From the NCBI GenBank assembly GCA_024404245.1, contig JAKSQH010000005.1:1-48254 (forward strand): a stretch of 48,254 bases of DNA, read 5' to 3'. A model generated the notes under the pieces. That model saw nothing but the letters and a program-made list of their open reading frames with translations, did no database searches and was not told the DNA's origin. The position numbers and the translations under genes were made by a program. This document shows, one piece after another, positions 8,595 through 16,510 of the stretch; position 1 is the stretch's first letter, and each line of letters opens with the position of its first letter. The DNA comes from Clostridia bacterium. GTDB lineage: Bacteria > Bacillota > Clostridia > Christensenellales > Aristaeellaceae.

Positions 8595-9283
8595 TGATCG
8601 GAATTATCGGAGCGATGGTATCTGAAATCGAAGGATTGCAGCAGGAGATGACGGATACCGAAATCACGGAAACCGGCATGAACGTTTTTACCGCCGGAAA
8701 ACTGTGCGGGCGTGATGTTGTAATCAGCGTCTGCGGTCCCGGCAAGGTAAACGCCGCGCTTTGCACGCAGGCGATGATCATGCTGTACCGTCCGGATATG
8801 ATACTGAATATCGGCGTTGCCGGAAGCGGCGATAAAAGCGTCGGCATTTTTGATATGGTGATCGGCACCGCCGCGGTGCAGCATGACATGGATACATCGC
8901 CGATCGGGGATCCTGTGTGTTATGTGAGCAGAATCGGACTGATTGAGATTCCCTGCGACGATTCCCTGCGTAAAAACCTGCGCGAGGCGGCTGAGGCTGA
9001 GGGTATCCGCTGCCATGAGGGGATTATCGCGACGGGCGATCAGTTTATCTGCGGTGCCGAACAGAAAAACGCGATCCGCGCCAGATGCACGCCCCTTGCC
9101 GTGGAAATGGAGGGCGCGGCTGTTGCCCACGCGTGTTATATGCACGGCGTGAAATGCGGTATACTCAGATCTGTATCCGATAACGCGGACGGCAAGGCGG
9201 AAGTTGATTATCCTGTGTTTGCCGAGAGAGCCGCGGCGGAAACCCACCGCGTTGTAAAGCGTATGCTGGAGAGTATGCTATGA
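8594..9283 (+). CDS. mtnN: 5'-methylthioadenosine/S-adenosylhomocysteine nucleosidase
   Basis: A 229-residue nucleoside phosphorylase-fold hydrolase (Pfs/MtnN). It cleaves adenine from MTA, SAH and 5'-deoxyadenosine in the SAM-salvage and activated methyl cycles. Seen are the N-terminal IGIIGAMVSEIEGL, the GVAGSGD glycine loop, the substrate segment AVEMEGAAVAHACYMHG and the catalytic Asp in RSVSDNADG. Length is the usual one. It overlaps the genes on both sides and is therefore translationally coupled within the operon. Confidence 0.94.
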   Translation: MIGIIGAMVSEIEGLQQEMTDTEITETGMNVFTAGKLCGRDVVISVCGPGKVNAALCTQAMIMLYRPDMILNIGVAGSGDKSVGIFDMVIGTAAVQHDMDTSPIGDPVCYVSRIGLIEIPCDDSLRKNLREAAEAEGIRCHEGIIATGDQFICGAEQKNAIRARCTPLAVEMEGAAVAHACYMHGVKCGILRSVSDNADGKAEVDYPVFAERAAAETHRVVKRMLESML

Positions 9284-10098
9284 TGAATCGTCAGAAAACA
9301 GTGTGGATTACCGGAGCTTCCAGCGGACTCGGCCTGCATACCGCGTTCGCGTTCCGTGACGCAGGATACCGCGTGATTGCGGGGGCGAGAAGCTTCACGC
9401 GCGGCTGCAGAGACGGCATCGAACAGCTGCCGCTGGACGTGACCGACGAAGACAGTGTGAACGCGTTTGTTTCCGCCGCGCATGAGATTTCCCCGCGTGC
9501 GGATGTGCTGATCCAGTGTGCCGGGATACTGATTCTCGGCCCGTGCGAAGAACTGACGACGGATGAATACCGCCGTGTAATGGATACCAATTTCCTCGGT
9601 ATGGTGCGCGTAAACAGGGCTGTGCTTCCGCTGATGCGTGAACAGGGCGGCGGCAGGGTGATCTTGTTTTCATCAATCAACGGCCTGCTCGGTATTCCGT
9701 TTGAAAGCGCGTACACCGCGAGCAAGCACGCGATCGAAGGCTATACCGAATGCCTGCAGACGGAGGTTAAGCCTTTCAATATCGAAGTGATGCTGGTTGA
9801 ACCCGGCGATCACCGCAGCGGGAGTGACAGGTACCGCATGCACGCCGGCGCGTCCGGGAGCGATTCACCTTACGCGGCGGATTACGCGAGCATGGCCGGC
9901 GTTATGCATCATGACGAAACGAACGGTTCCGATCCGGATGTGCTCGGCAGAAAACTTGTGAAGTACGCGGGGAGAAGGCGCCTTCCTTACAGAAAGTGCA
10001 TCGCGTCGGCGGACCAGCACATGGCGGTATGGCTGCACAAATTCGCGCCGGCAAGGCTGAACGCCTCAATTATCCGGGATTACTACATTAAAAAGTAA
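9280..10098 (+). CDS. Short-chain dehydrogenase/reductase
   Basis: A 272-residue classical SDR with a Rossmann fold. The cofactor loop is TGASSGLGLH (TGxxxGxG), the NAG motif appears as QCAGIL, and the catalytic triad is the Ser of FSSINGL with YTASK. An Arg after the second strand (GARSF) suggests NADP(H) preference. The start is ATG at 9280, four bases inside mtnN. The substrate is unknown; fatty-acid/ketone reductases of this length form its nearest look-alikes. Last gene of the glycosyltransferase-mtnN-SDR operon; no clear terminator follows. Confidence 0.85.
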   Translation: MMNRQKTVWITGASSGLGLHTAFAFRDAGYRVIAGARSFTRGCRDGIEQLPLDVTDEDSVNAFVSAAHEISPRADVLIQCAGILILGPCEELTTDEYRRVMDTNFLGMVRVNRAVLPLMREQGGGRVILFSSINGLLGIPFESAYTASKHAIEGYTECLQTEVKPFNIEVMLVEPGDHRSGSDRYRMHAGASGSDSPYAADYASMAGVMHHDETNGSDPDVLGRKLVKYAGRRRLPYRKCIASADQHMAVWLHKFAPARLNASIIRDYYIKK

Positions 10099-10161
10099 TT
10101 TCCGGGCAGGTCTGTTTCGGAAGGGAAATGACCTGAATAGAACATTTTTTCGGGAAATGAT

Positions 10162-10190
10162 TTGCATAAAGCAGGGAAATCCTGTATAAT
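10162..10190 (+). promoter_or_regulatory. Promoter of the pseudo-receiver/SPFH pair
   Basis: TTGCAT and a perfect TATAAT are 17 bp apart, 35 bp before the ATG at 10225. Confidence 0.7.
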
Positions 10191-10224
10191 CGGCACGTAT
10201 CCGAAATCAGACGGAGGTCAGTGC

Positions 10225-11049
10225 ATGTACAAGCTTTTGCTCGTATCGGACCGGTCAGAGGTGAACGAGGCATTTTCTAAAATCCGGAGCTGGGAAATGC
10301 TGGGCTACAAGGCTCCGCATATCCGTGACAGCTTCGATGGCGCGAAGGAAAGTCTTGCCAAGCATCACGCGGACGGTATCTGCATCGCGCTTTCTTCCGA
10401 GGCGGAAGAGAATGCCCTGCTTGATTATCTTCGCGAATATTTTCCGCTGCTGTCGATCTTTGAGGCCGGCACCACGGAGGATGAAGTGCGGCGCTATCTC
10501 AGCGAGCTGAGCATTCTGCTCAACCGCACGCATATGGATTTTTCCAATGACCGCTTTACGGAAGAGGAACTGCTGCAGTTCTGCAGACACGAGTTTTTCC
10601 GCAAGGTCATGAGCGGCCAGGTAACGGACAAAGCGCTGTTTCTCCGGCAGCTGCGGCTGATGCGGAGCAGGTTGAATCCCGCGCGCCCGTGTGTGATTGT
10701 TCAGCTGGCCGAACCTGCGGATAATGACAAGATTGACGGTAAATGGCCCTATGGGCTTGACCGGCTTGAGCAGATGCTCAGGCAGCTCTGCGGTACCGAA
10801 CTGAACGGTCTGCGAATTGTGCCGACAGTGCTTCCGGACGGCAGGATCTTTCTTCTGCACTGCCCGATGACCGGTTATGAGGAGCAGAGCGCGGGTGACA
10901 GCATGACCGCGATGGTTACCGCGCATACCGCGGAAAGCATTGCCCATGTCAAGGAATACATGGGGCTTGACCTGCATATCAGCGGGATACACGTAGCGCC
11001 TGATCTGACGGCGATCTGCGATTATTATAAAAACTACGGAAAAATGTAA
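10225..11049 (+). CDS. Degenerate response-regulator receiver protein without DNA-binding domain
   Basis: A 274-residue protein whose first 100 residues align by eye with the receiver domain of YesN/AraC-type response regulators (opening MYKLLLVSDR, then RSWEMLGY where YesN has IDWEELGF). The phosphorylation chemistry is missing. The acidic pair is reduced to S8-D9, the position of the phosphorylated Asp in strand 3 is Ala (GICIALSS), and the conserved Lys is absent. Residues 110-274 resemble the middle region of YesN proteins, but the protein stops before any AraC HTH. Start ATG at 10225 after GGAGG. Cotranscribed with the SPFH gene 16 bases downstream. It is probably a phosphorylation-independent adaptor; its function is unknown. 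Confidence 0.7.
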   Translation: MYKLLLVSDRSEVNEAFSKIRSWEMLGYKAPHIRDSFDGAKESLAKHHADGICIALSSEAEENALLDYLREYFPLLSIFEAGTTEDEVRRYLSELSILLNRTHMDFSNDRFTEEELLQFCRHEFFRKVMSGQVTDKALFLRQLRLMRSRLNPARPCVIVQLAEPADNDKIDGKWPYGLDRLEQMLRQLCGTELNGLRIVPTVLPDGRIFLLHCPMTGYEEQSAGDSMTAMVTAHTAESIAHVKEYMGLDLHISGIHVAPDLTAICDYYKNYGKM

Positions 11050-11065
11050 AACAGGAGGCAGTATT

Positions 11066-12124
11066 ATGGGAATTTTAAGCGCAATCAAAAGCCAGCTGAT
11101 CGATGTGATCGAATGGACGGACACCTCAACCAAGACGATGGTATACAAGTATGACTGCAAGGGCAACGAGATCAAGATGGGTGCCCAGCTGACCGTGCGT
11201 GAGAGCCAGGCGGCCGTATTCGTAAACGAAGGGCAGCTCGCCGATGTGTTCATGCCCGGCCGTTATGAACTGCAGACCAGCAATATGCCGGTTCTGACCA
11301 AGCTGAAGAGCTGGAAGTACGGCTTCAACAGCCCCTTCAAATGCGATGTTTACTTTGTGAACACGAAGCAGTTCCTGGATATGAAATGGGGAACCAGTAA
11401 CCCCGTGATGATGCGTGACGCGGAATTCGGAATGATCCGCCTGCGCGCCTTCGGTATCTATTCCTTCAGGGTCAGCGATCCCGAAGCTTTCCTGAAGCAG
11501 GTGTTCGGTACCGCGGCTCTGTTTACCGTGGACGGTGTTGAAGGACAGATCAAACGCACGCTGGTGAGCGGACTGAGCGATGCCATCGCCGAAAGCAAGA
11601 TTCCCGCGCTGGATCTGGCTGCCAACTATGATGAACTGTCCGGCTACGCGATGAACGCGATCAATCCCAAGCTGGCTGAGCTGGGCCTGACGCTGTGCTC
11701 TTTCGTGGTTGAGAATATCAGCCTGCCCGAAGAAGTCGAAAAGACCATGGACAAGCGGACCTCTATGGGTGTGCTGGGCAACCTGGATCAGTACGCGAAG
11801 TATCAGGCGGCCGAAGCTATGCGCGAAGCCGCGAATAACGATGCCAACGGGGGCATGGCCGGTCTGGGCGTCGGTATGAGTGCCGGTGCCGCGATGGGCC
11901 AGATGTTCACCCAGGCCATGAATCCTCAGGCTGCTCCTGCCGCTCCCGCCGCTCCCGCGGCAACGGCTTTCTGCTCCGAATGCGGCGCGAAGATTCCCGC
12001 CGGCTCCAAATTCTGCCCCGAATGCGGCGCGAAGCAGCAGGTCGTGGCTTCTGTCTGCTCCGCCTGCGGCGCGCAGCTGACTCCCGGTGCCAAGTTCTGC
12101 CCCGAGTGCGGCGCCAAACAGTAA
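11066..12124 (+). CDS. SPFH-domain protein with C-terminal zinc ribbons (YdjI-like)
   Basis: A 352-residue protein. Residues about 1-230 form an SPFH/band-7-type module of the virion-core/YdjI group (IDVIEWTD, TVRESQAAVFVNEGQ, FAIGIYSFRVSDPEAFL-like stretch). A Gly/Met- and Ala/Pro-rich linker follows, then two treble-clef zinc ribbons near 304-322 and 330-350, each CxxCGAxxxxGxKFCxxCGAKQ-like. In Bacillus, YdjI belongs to a membrane-stress operon with a PspA homologue; no pspA is adjacent here. Codon use is strongly biased to CTG, AAG and GCC, like groEL in this window, which suggests high expression. AGGAGG precedes the ATG. Confidence 0.82.
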   Translation: MGILSAIKSQLIDVIEWTDTSTKTMVYKYDCKGNEIKMGAQLTVRESQAAVFVNEGQLADVFMPGRYELQTSNMPVLTKLKSWKYGFNSPFKCDVYFVNTKQFLDMKWGTSNPVMMRDAEFGMIRLRAFGIYSFRVSDPEAFLKQVFGTAALFTVDGVEGQIKRTLVSGLSDAIAESKIPALDLAANYDELSGYAMNAINPKLAELGLTLCSFVVENISLPEEVEKTMDKRTSMGVLGNLDQYAKYQAAEAMREAANNDANGGMAGLGVGMSAGAAMGQMFTQAMNPQAAPAAPAAPAATAFCSECGAKIPAGSKFCPECGAKQQVVASVCSACGAQLTPGAKFCPECGAKQ

Positions 12125-12186
12125 CATATCGGAATAAATTTACAGCCTGCCGTGAAGAAACAGCAGGTCTGAATGAAGACATATGC

Positions 12187-12223
12187 GCCCCGGATTCTTT
12201 TACGTGAAGAGTCCGGGGCTTTT
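12187..12223 (+). terminator. Terminator after the SPFH gene
   Basis: A 13-bp stem (GCCCCGGATTCTT with AAGAGTCCGGGGC, one G-U pair), loop of 7, then TTTT. Confidence 0.8.
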
Positions 12224-12251
12224 CAGAAGAATTCCGGCGCTTGTTTATCCG

Positions 12252-13586
12252 TTATTTCATAAACACGAATGATTCAAAGGAAACCAGACGTCTGTCCGTC
12301 ATGCCGGCCCAGTCCGTCTGAGGACGGTCATCCTCAAAAACGAAATATACCGCGTGCCGTCCCGTGATATTCCTTACCCGGGCAGTCAGCACCGCGTCAC
12401 TGCCGCCGAAGGGAATAACGGCGATCTCATCGCCGCCGGCACGGTCATCCAGACGCACATGAATGAGACCGCTCTCACCGTTACCGCGCAGTTTCACACA
12501 CAGGTTCAGCGATGTGCCGGAATAATCCGCCCCGAAATCGAAGTACTTGAAACCGATCACGGAACCGCTGCGGATATCGGATACAACGATGTCCATCGGA
12601 TCGTATTCACGGATGATCGCGCCGCCGGTCATCACGCACGCGTTGTATGCTGGACGGATGACATACGGATCCAGACTCTCCTCAAAGCCGAGGCTGGTCA
12701 TTTCCACCTGCGGAATGGAACCGTCCGGCAGAATGTTGATTTTTTCCACGCATGCCTGACGGGAATAACAGGTGCCGTTGGTCATGCGGTGATAGAAAAT
12801 ATACCACTGATCCCCGATACGGCACAGACCGCCGTGGTCGTTGCCGCCCGGAAAATCGACCGCGTTGTCGATGATTGTTCCGCGGTAGGTGAAAGGACCG
12901 GCGGGTGAGGGCGCGGTGCAGTAATCCAGCCGGCTGCCGCGCCGCGGTGAATAGATCAGGTAATATGTATCACCGATTTTTCTCGGAGAGCAGGCTTCAT
13001 AGAAATCCGCCGGATCCGTTCCGCGGGGAATGATATCGGTCCTGTATGTTTCCGGAAGCACTTTTGTGATATCCTCCGGGTCTGTGCGGATTACGTAGCT
13101 CCATTCAAAGCCGCAGTAGATCCATACACTGCCGTCATCATCCACAAGTACGCCGGGGTCGACAAACACGCCGTTATTGCAAAAATCCGGCGGAACGGGT
13201 ATGCTTTCGTCCCAGTGATACGGCCCGAGCAGACGGAAAGGTCCTTCCGGCTTGTCCGAAACGCCGATCGCGCCCCGGGAGTAGAACAGATAAGCGAAAA
13301 GATAATATTTTCCGTCCTTTTCCACAACATCCGGCGCGTAAAGCTCGCGCGCTTCCCACGGCACCGATGACGGATGATCGTCATCCGCGGCTACGTGAAA
13401 AGAGTCACCGTGGCATGTCCAGCGGTTCAGGTCGCTGACAGGCGCGGACCAGACTTTCAGACGGGTATCGCAGAAAGAACCGGACCTGGGCTTGTCATGT
13501 GAACCGTAAAGGTATACGCGGTCACCGAAAAGACGGGGTTCCCCGTCCGGTATGTGTTCCCAGCAGGGCAGAATCGGATTGGCCAT
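12252..13586 (-). CDS. Glycoside hydrolase family 43 enzyme
   Basis: A 444-residue intracellular (no signal peptide) five-bladed beta-propeller glycosidase of the GH43 type, acting on arabinosyl or xylosyl residues of plant hemicellulose. The probable catalytic base Asp lies in the first blade (PRLFGDRVYLYGSHD), the pKa-modulating Asp in VDPGVLVDDDG and the acid Glu in FYEACSPRKIG. The FPGGNDHGGL His is also typical. About 130 C-terminal residues form a beta-rich accessory domain, perhaps CBM6-like. It begins immediately after the mutY stop codon and has no promoter of its own, so it is read through from mutY. Exact substrate is open. Confidence 0.85.
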   Translation of the reverse strand: MANPILPCWEHIPDGEPRLFGDRVYLYGSHDKPRSGSFCDTRLKVWSAPVSDLNRWTCHGDSFHVAADDDHPSSVPWEARELYAPDVVEKDGKYYLFAYLFYSRGAIGVSDKPEGPFRLLGPYHWDESIPVPPDFCNNGVFVDPGVLVDDDGSVWIYCGFEWSYVIRTDPEDITKVLPETYRTDIIPRGTDPADFYEACSPRKIGDTYYLIYSPRRGSRLDYCTAPSPAGPFTYRGTIIDNAVDFPGGNDHGGLCRIGDQWYIFYHRMTNGTCYSRQACVEKINILPDGSIPQVEMTSLGFEESLDPYVIRPAYNACVMTGGAIIREYDPMDIVVSDIRSGSVIGFKYFDFGADYSGTSLNLCVKLRGNGESGLIHVRLDDRAGGDEIAVIPFGGSDAVLTARVRNITGRHAVYFVFEDDRPQTDWAGMTDRRLVSFESFVFMK

Positions 13587-14615
13587 TTACAGCAACCTCC
13601 TTGCGGCTTTCATCGCGACCGGCACAGGGTACCGGTCAAGTTCATCCTTGTTGACGAAAAGATATCCGGCCGGCGCGGACAGATCCGGCGGAAGCGTGAC
13701 AAGATAAAGGTTCATATCCCAGACCAGATGCGTGAAAACATGCTTCGCGCTTTCACGGCAGTCCACCGACAGCGGGACCGCGGCAAACTGACCTGCCAGA
13801 ACGTCCCGCAGCTTACGGATATCTGAATGCCCTTCACGCATCCAGAAGACATACATGCCGTTCAGCAGCTTTTCCGTACGCTGACGCAGCAACACCCGTG
13901 AACCGGACAGCACGACGCACACATCGTACGGCTTAACCCGCGGCGGCGCTTTTGCCGGCAGCAGCGGAAGATCCTGCGCGTCGCCCGCGGCATACGCGTT
14001 GCAAAGATCACGAAGCGGGCAACGGTCGCAGTCCGGTGTTCCGGGCACACATACGGTGGCGCCCAGATCCATCAGCGCCTGATCAAAATCGCCGGGCCTT
14101 TTCCGATTCATCAGTGCAAGAACCGTCTTTTCAATCAAAGCGCGCACGGACGGGACGGTCGGATCCTCACGGATACCGGAGAACCTGCTGATAACCCTGA
14201 TAACGTTGCCGTCAACCGCCGCCGCCGGTACATCGTACGCGATCGCGGCGATCGCTCCCGCCGTGTACGGTCCGATACCGCGTATTGACGCGAGAACGGA
14301 CGGATCGGACGGAAGAATGCCGCCGAAACGTTCAGCAACCTGACGCGCGCCTTCCTGCAGATTGCGCGCGCGGCTGTAATACCCAAGACCTTCCCACATT
14401 TTCAGCACGTCGGCTTCGTCCGCTTCCGCGAGGGCGAATACATCCGGAAACGCCGTGATAAACCTTGTATAGTAATCGCGTACGGTATCCACGCGCGTTT
14501 GCTGGAGCATGATTTCACTGACCCAGGTACGGTACGGATCATGAATGCCGCGCCAGGGCATGACACGCTTTTCGGCGTCATACCAGGCAAGGAGCAGGTC
14601 GGCCATATCCGTCAT
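13587..14615 (-). CDS. mutY: A/G-specific adenine DNA glycosylase
   Basis: A 342-residue base-excision repair enzyme removing adenine opposite 8-oxoguanine. Visible are the catalytic Glu34 in SEIMLQQTRVDTV, the helix-hairpin-helix SIRGIGPYTAGAI and catalytic Asp135 in AAVDGNVIRV. The [4Fe-4S] loop has cysteines at 189, 196, 199 and 205 (C-X6-C-X2-C-X5-C). The MutT-like C-terminal domain that reads 8-oxoG follows. Start ATG at 14615, six bases after GGAGG; a longer reading from 14642 has no ribosome site. The gene is followed without a gap by the GH43 gene. Confidence 0.95.
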   Translation of the reverse strand: MTDMADLLLAWYDAEKRVMPWRGIHDPYRTWVSEIMLQQTRVDTVRDYYTRFITAFPDVFALAEADEADVLKMWEGLGYYSRARNLQEGARQVAERFGGILPSDPSVLASIRGIGPYTAGAIAAIAYDVPAAAVDGNVIRVISRFSGIREDPTVPSVRALIEKTVLALMNRKRPGDFDQALMDLGATVCVPGTPDCDRCPLRDLCNAYAAGDAQDLPLLPAKAPPRVKPYDVCVVLSGSRVLLRQRTEKLLNGMYVFWMREGHSDIRKLRDVLAGQFAAVPLSVDCRESAKHVFTHLVWDMNLYLVTLPPDLSAPAGYLFVNKDELDRYPVPVAMKAARRLL

Positions 14616-14648
14616 TTTGTACCTCCGGTTTGATTTTTCCATGCGGGC

Positions 14649-14677
14649 ATGATATCATTTCACGGGGCTTTTTTCAA
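14649..14677 (-). promoter_or_regulatory. mutY promoter overlapped by a hairpin
   Basis: On the minus strand TTGAAA (14677-14672) and TATCAT (14654-14649) are 17 bp apart. An inverted repeat at 14659-14689 (GGGGCTT/AAGCCCC plus TTCAC/GTGAA) covers the -35 box and spacer. Confidence 0.5.
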
Positions 14678-14709
14678 GCCCCGCGTGAATATGAAAGAGG
14701 TGTGGACAT

Positions 14710-15276
14710 ATGCCGTTTATGCTCCGCAGCGCGCGGTTTCTCGCCGCTGAAATCATGGAGAAAGTGATCCGTGAAGGTGACAGCGTGATTGACGCGACAA
14801 TGGGAAACGGTCATGATACACTGAAACTGGCGACGCTTGTCGGTGAATTCGGGCATGTGACGGGCTTTGATATCCAGCCGGAAGCGGTCGCGAAGACACG
14901 GGCGCTGCTTGAGGAGAACGGTGTGCTACAGCGCTGCGATCTGTATTCCGTGGGCCATGAACACATGCCGGAACTGGTGAAAACGCCTGTGCGGATGGTG
15001 ATTTTCAATCTCGGCTGGCTGCCCGGCGGCGACAAGCATGTGACAACCAGATGCGAAACCACGCTCCGCGCTGTGGACGCGGCGCTTGAACTGCTGGAAA
15101 AGGATGGCGTATGCACTGTATGCGTTTATCCGGGGCATGAGGAGGGCGAACGCGAACGGAAACTGCTTACGGAGCATTTCGCGTGTCTCAGACCGCAGGA
15201 GTACAATGTGCTGCATCAGGTGTTTGTCAACGCGGGGCCGGGCGCGCCGGAATGCTTTGTTATCCAGAAACAGTAA
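14710..15276 (+). CDS. mnmM: tRNA 5-aminomethyl-2-thiouridine methyltransferase, YtqB/MnmM family
   Basis: A 188-residue class I SAM-dependent methyltransferase of the YtqB family, whose Bacillus member is the MnmM enzyme that methylates the wobble aminomethyl group to give mnm5(s2)U34. The SAM site is VIDATMGNGHDTLKLA with the acidic end of strand 2 in TGFDIQPEA. The catalytic-region motif is FNLGWLPGGDKHVTT, distinctive for the family. Start ATG at 14710 after GAGGTG. The gene stands alone between the divergent mutY and the deoB promoter. Confidence 0.88.
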   Translation: MPFMLRSARFLAAEIMEKVIREGDSVIDATMGNGHDTLKLATLVGEFGHVTGFDIQPEAVAKTRALLEENGVLQRCDLYSVGHEHMPELVKTPVRMVIFNLGWLPGGDKHVTTRCETTLRAVDAALELLEKDGVCTVCVYPGHEEGERERKLLTEHFACLRPQEYNVLHQVFVNAGPGAPECFVIQKQ

Positions 15277-15286
15277 ACGGAACGGT

Positions 15287-15315
15287 TTGCGCGGGCAATG
15301 AAAATGGGATATAAT
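15287..15315 (+). promoter_or_regulatory. deoB promoter
   Basis: TTGCGC and TATAAT are 17 bp apart; a second TATAAT follows at 15315-15320. The start codon is 31 bp downstream. Confidence 0.7.
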
Positions 15316-15346
15316 ATAATGAAATAATCCGGGGAGGTACTTGCGG

Positions 15347-16510
15347 ATGAAACGTGTATTTCTGACGGTGCTGGACGCGACCGGGACAGGTAACGCGCCG
15401 GATGCCGCGGCTTACGGAGATGAAGGCTCGAATACGCTCGGGCATGTGATTGAAAAATGCCATCCGTGCCTGCCGAACATGGCGCGCATGGGGCTCGGCA
15501 GGATCCCGGGCACCGGGTACGCGTATGACGGCGCGGTATACGGCGCCTACGGAAGGGCAATTGAACAGAGTGCCGGAAAGGATACGACTTCCGGCCACTG
15601 GGAACTGACCGGTGTACGGGTTAAACAGGCGTTCCCTGTTTTCCCGGACGGCTTTCCGCGTGAATTCATTGAAGCGTTTGAGAACGCGATCGGATACAAA
15701 ACACTCGGAAACAAGCCCGCCTCCGGCACGGTGATTCTTGAGGAACTCGGAAAACGCCATATGGAGGAGAAAGCTCCGATTGTTTATACATCCGGTGACA
15801 GCGTGTTTCAGATTGCCTGCCATGAAGAGATTTTTCCGCCGGAACAGCTTTACGCGTTTTGCCGTACCGCGCGCGGGATGCTGCAGGGCCCGCTGGGCGT
15901 GGGCCGGGTGATCGCACGTCCGTTCATCGGCACGCCCGGGAACTTCACACGTACGGGAAGACGCCGCGATTTCTCCATGCCTCCGTGCGGCCGCACACTG
16001 TGCGATGCCGTGAAGGAAGCCGGCCTGGAAAGCATCGGCGTGGGAAAGATTGAGGATATCATGGCTGAGCAGGGTCTGACAAAGACGGACCATGCCGCGG
16101 GAAACCCTGCCTGTATTGACAGCCTGATCCGCTTTATGAAGACAGACTTCACGGGCCTGTGTTTCACGAATCTCGTTGACACGGATTCCGTATACGGACA
16201 CAGAAACGATCCGGAAGGATTCGCGAAAGCGCTTGAGTACTTTGACGCGAGACTGCCTGAAATGACGGAGCTGCTCGGTGATGAGGACCTGATGATTATC
16301 ACGGCGGACCACGGCTGTGATCCCTGTGATGTTTCAACCGATCACACAAGGGAAACGGTGCCTGTACTGGCATATTGCAAAGGGATGAACAAAGCCGTGG
16401 ATCTCGGTACCCGGAATACATACGCCGATGTCGCGGCGACCTGCGCCGAATGGCTGGGGCTGGAGGAACGGTTTGAAGCAAAATCTTTTGCAGGGGAACT
16501 GAGATCATGA
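15347..16510 (+). CDS. deoB: Phosphopentomutase
   Basis: A 387-residue alkaline-phosphatase-superfamily mutase interconverting (deoxy)ribose 1-phosphate and 5-phosphate in nucleoside catabolism. It has the N-terminal metal site (FLTVLDATGTGNAPDAAAYGD), with Ala-Thr where Gly-Val is common. The phosphorylated Thr is in GKDTTSGHWE, and the metal ligands are in LVDTDSVYGHRND, ITADHGCDP and STDHTRETVP. Start ATG at 15347, nine bases after GGAGG. Its stop overlaps the next ATG (ATGA), tying it to a secreted PIG-L enzyme, an unusual partner. No purine/pyrimidine phosphorylase gene is adjacent. Confidence 0.94.
   Translation: MKRVFLTVLDATGTGNAPDAAAYGDEGSNTLGHVIEKCHPCLPNMARMGLGRIPGTGYAYDGAVYGAYGRAIEQSAGKDTTSGHWELTGVRVKQAFPVFPDGFPREFIEAFENAIGYKTLGNKPASGTVILEELGKRHMEEKAPIVYTSGDSVFQIACHEEIFPPEQLYAFCRTARGMLQGPLGVGRVIARPFIGTPGNFTRTGRRRDFSMPPCGRTLCDAVKEAGLESIGVGKIEDIMAEQGLTKTDHAAGNPACIDSLIRFMKTDFTGLCFTNLVDTDSVYGHRNDPEGFAKALEYFDARLPEMTELLGDEDLMIITADHGCDPCDVSTDHTRETVPVLAYCKGMNKAVDLGTRNTYADVAATCAEWLGLEERFEAKSFAGELRS

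Noticed and set aside
10099-10160. Hairpin CAGGTC/GACCTG after the SDR gene as terminator
   Set aside because: The stem is only six pairs with a 17-base loop, and the T run is ten bases away; too weak to annotate.
12252-14615. mutY-GH43 pair as a functional unit
   Set aside because: The genes touch, but DNA repair and hemicellulose cleavage have no known link; adjacency alone is not enough to propose a system.
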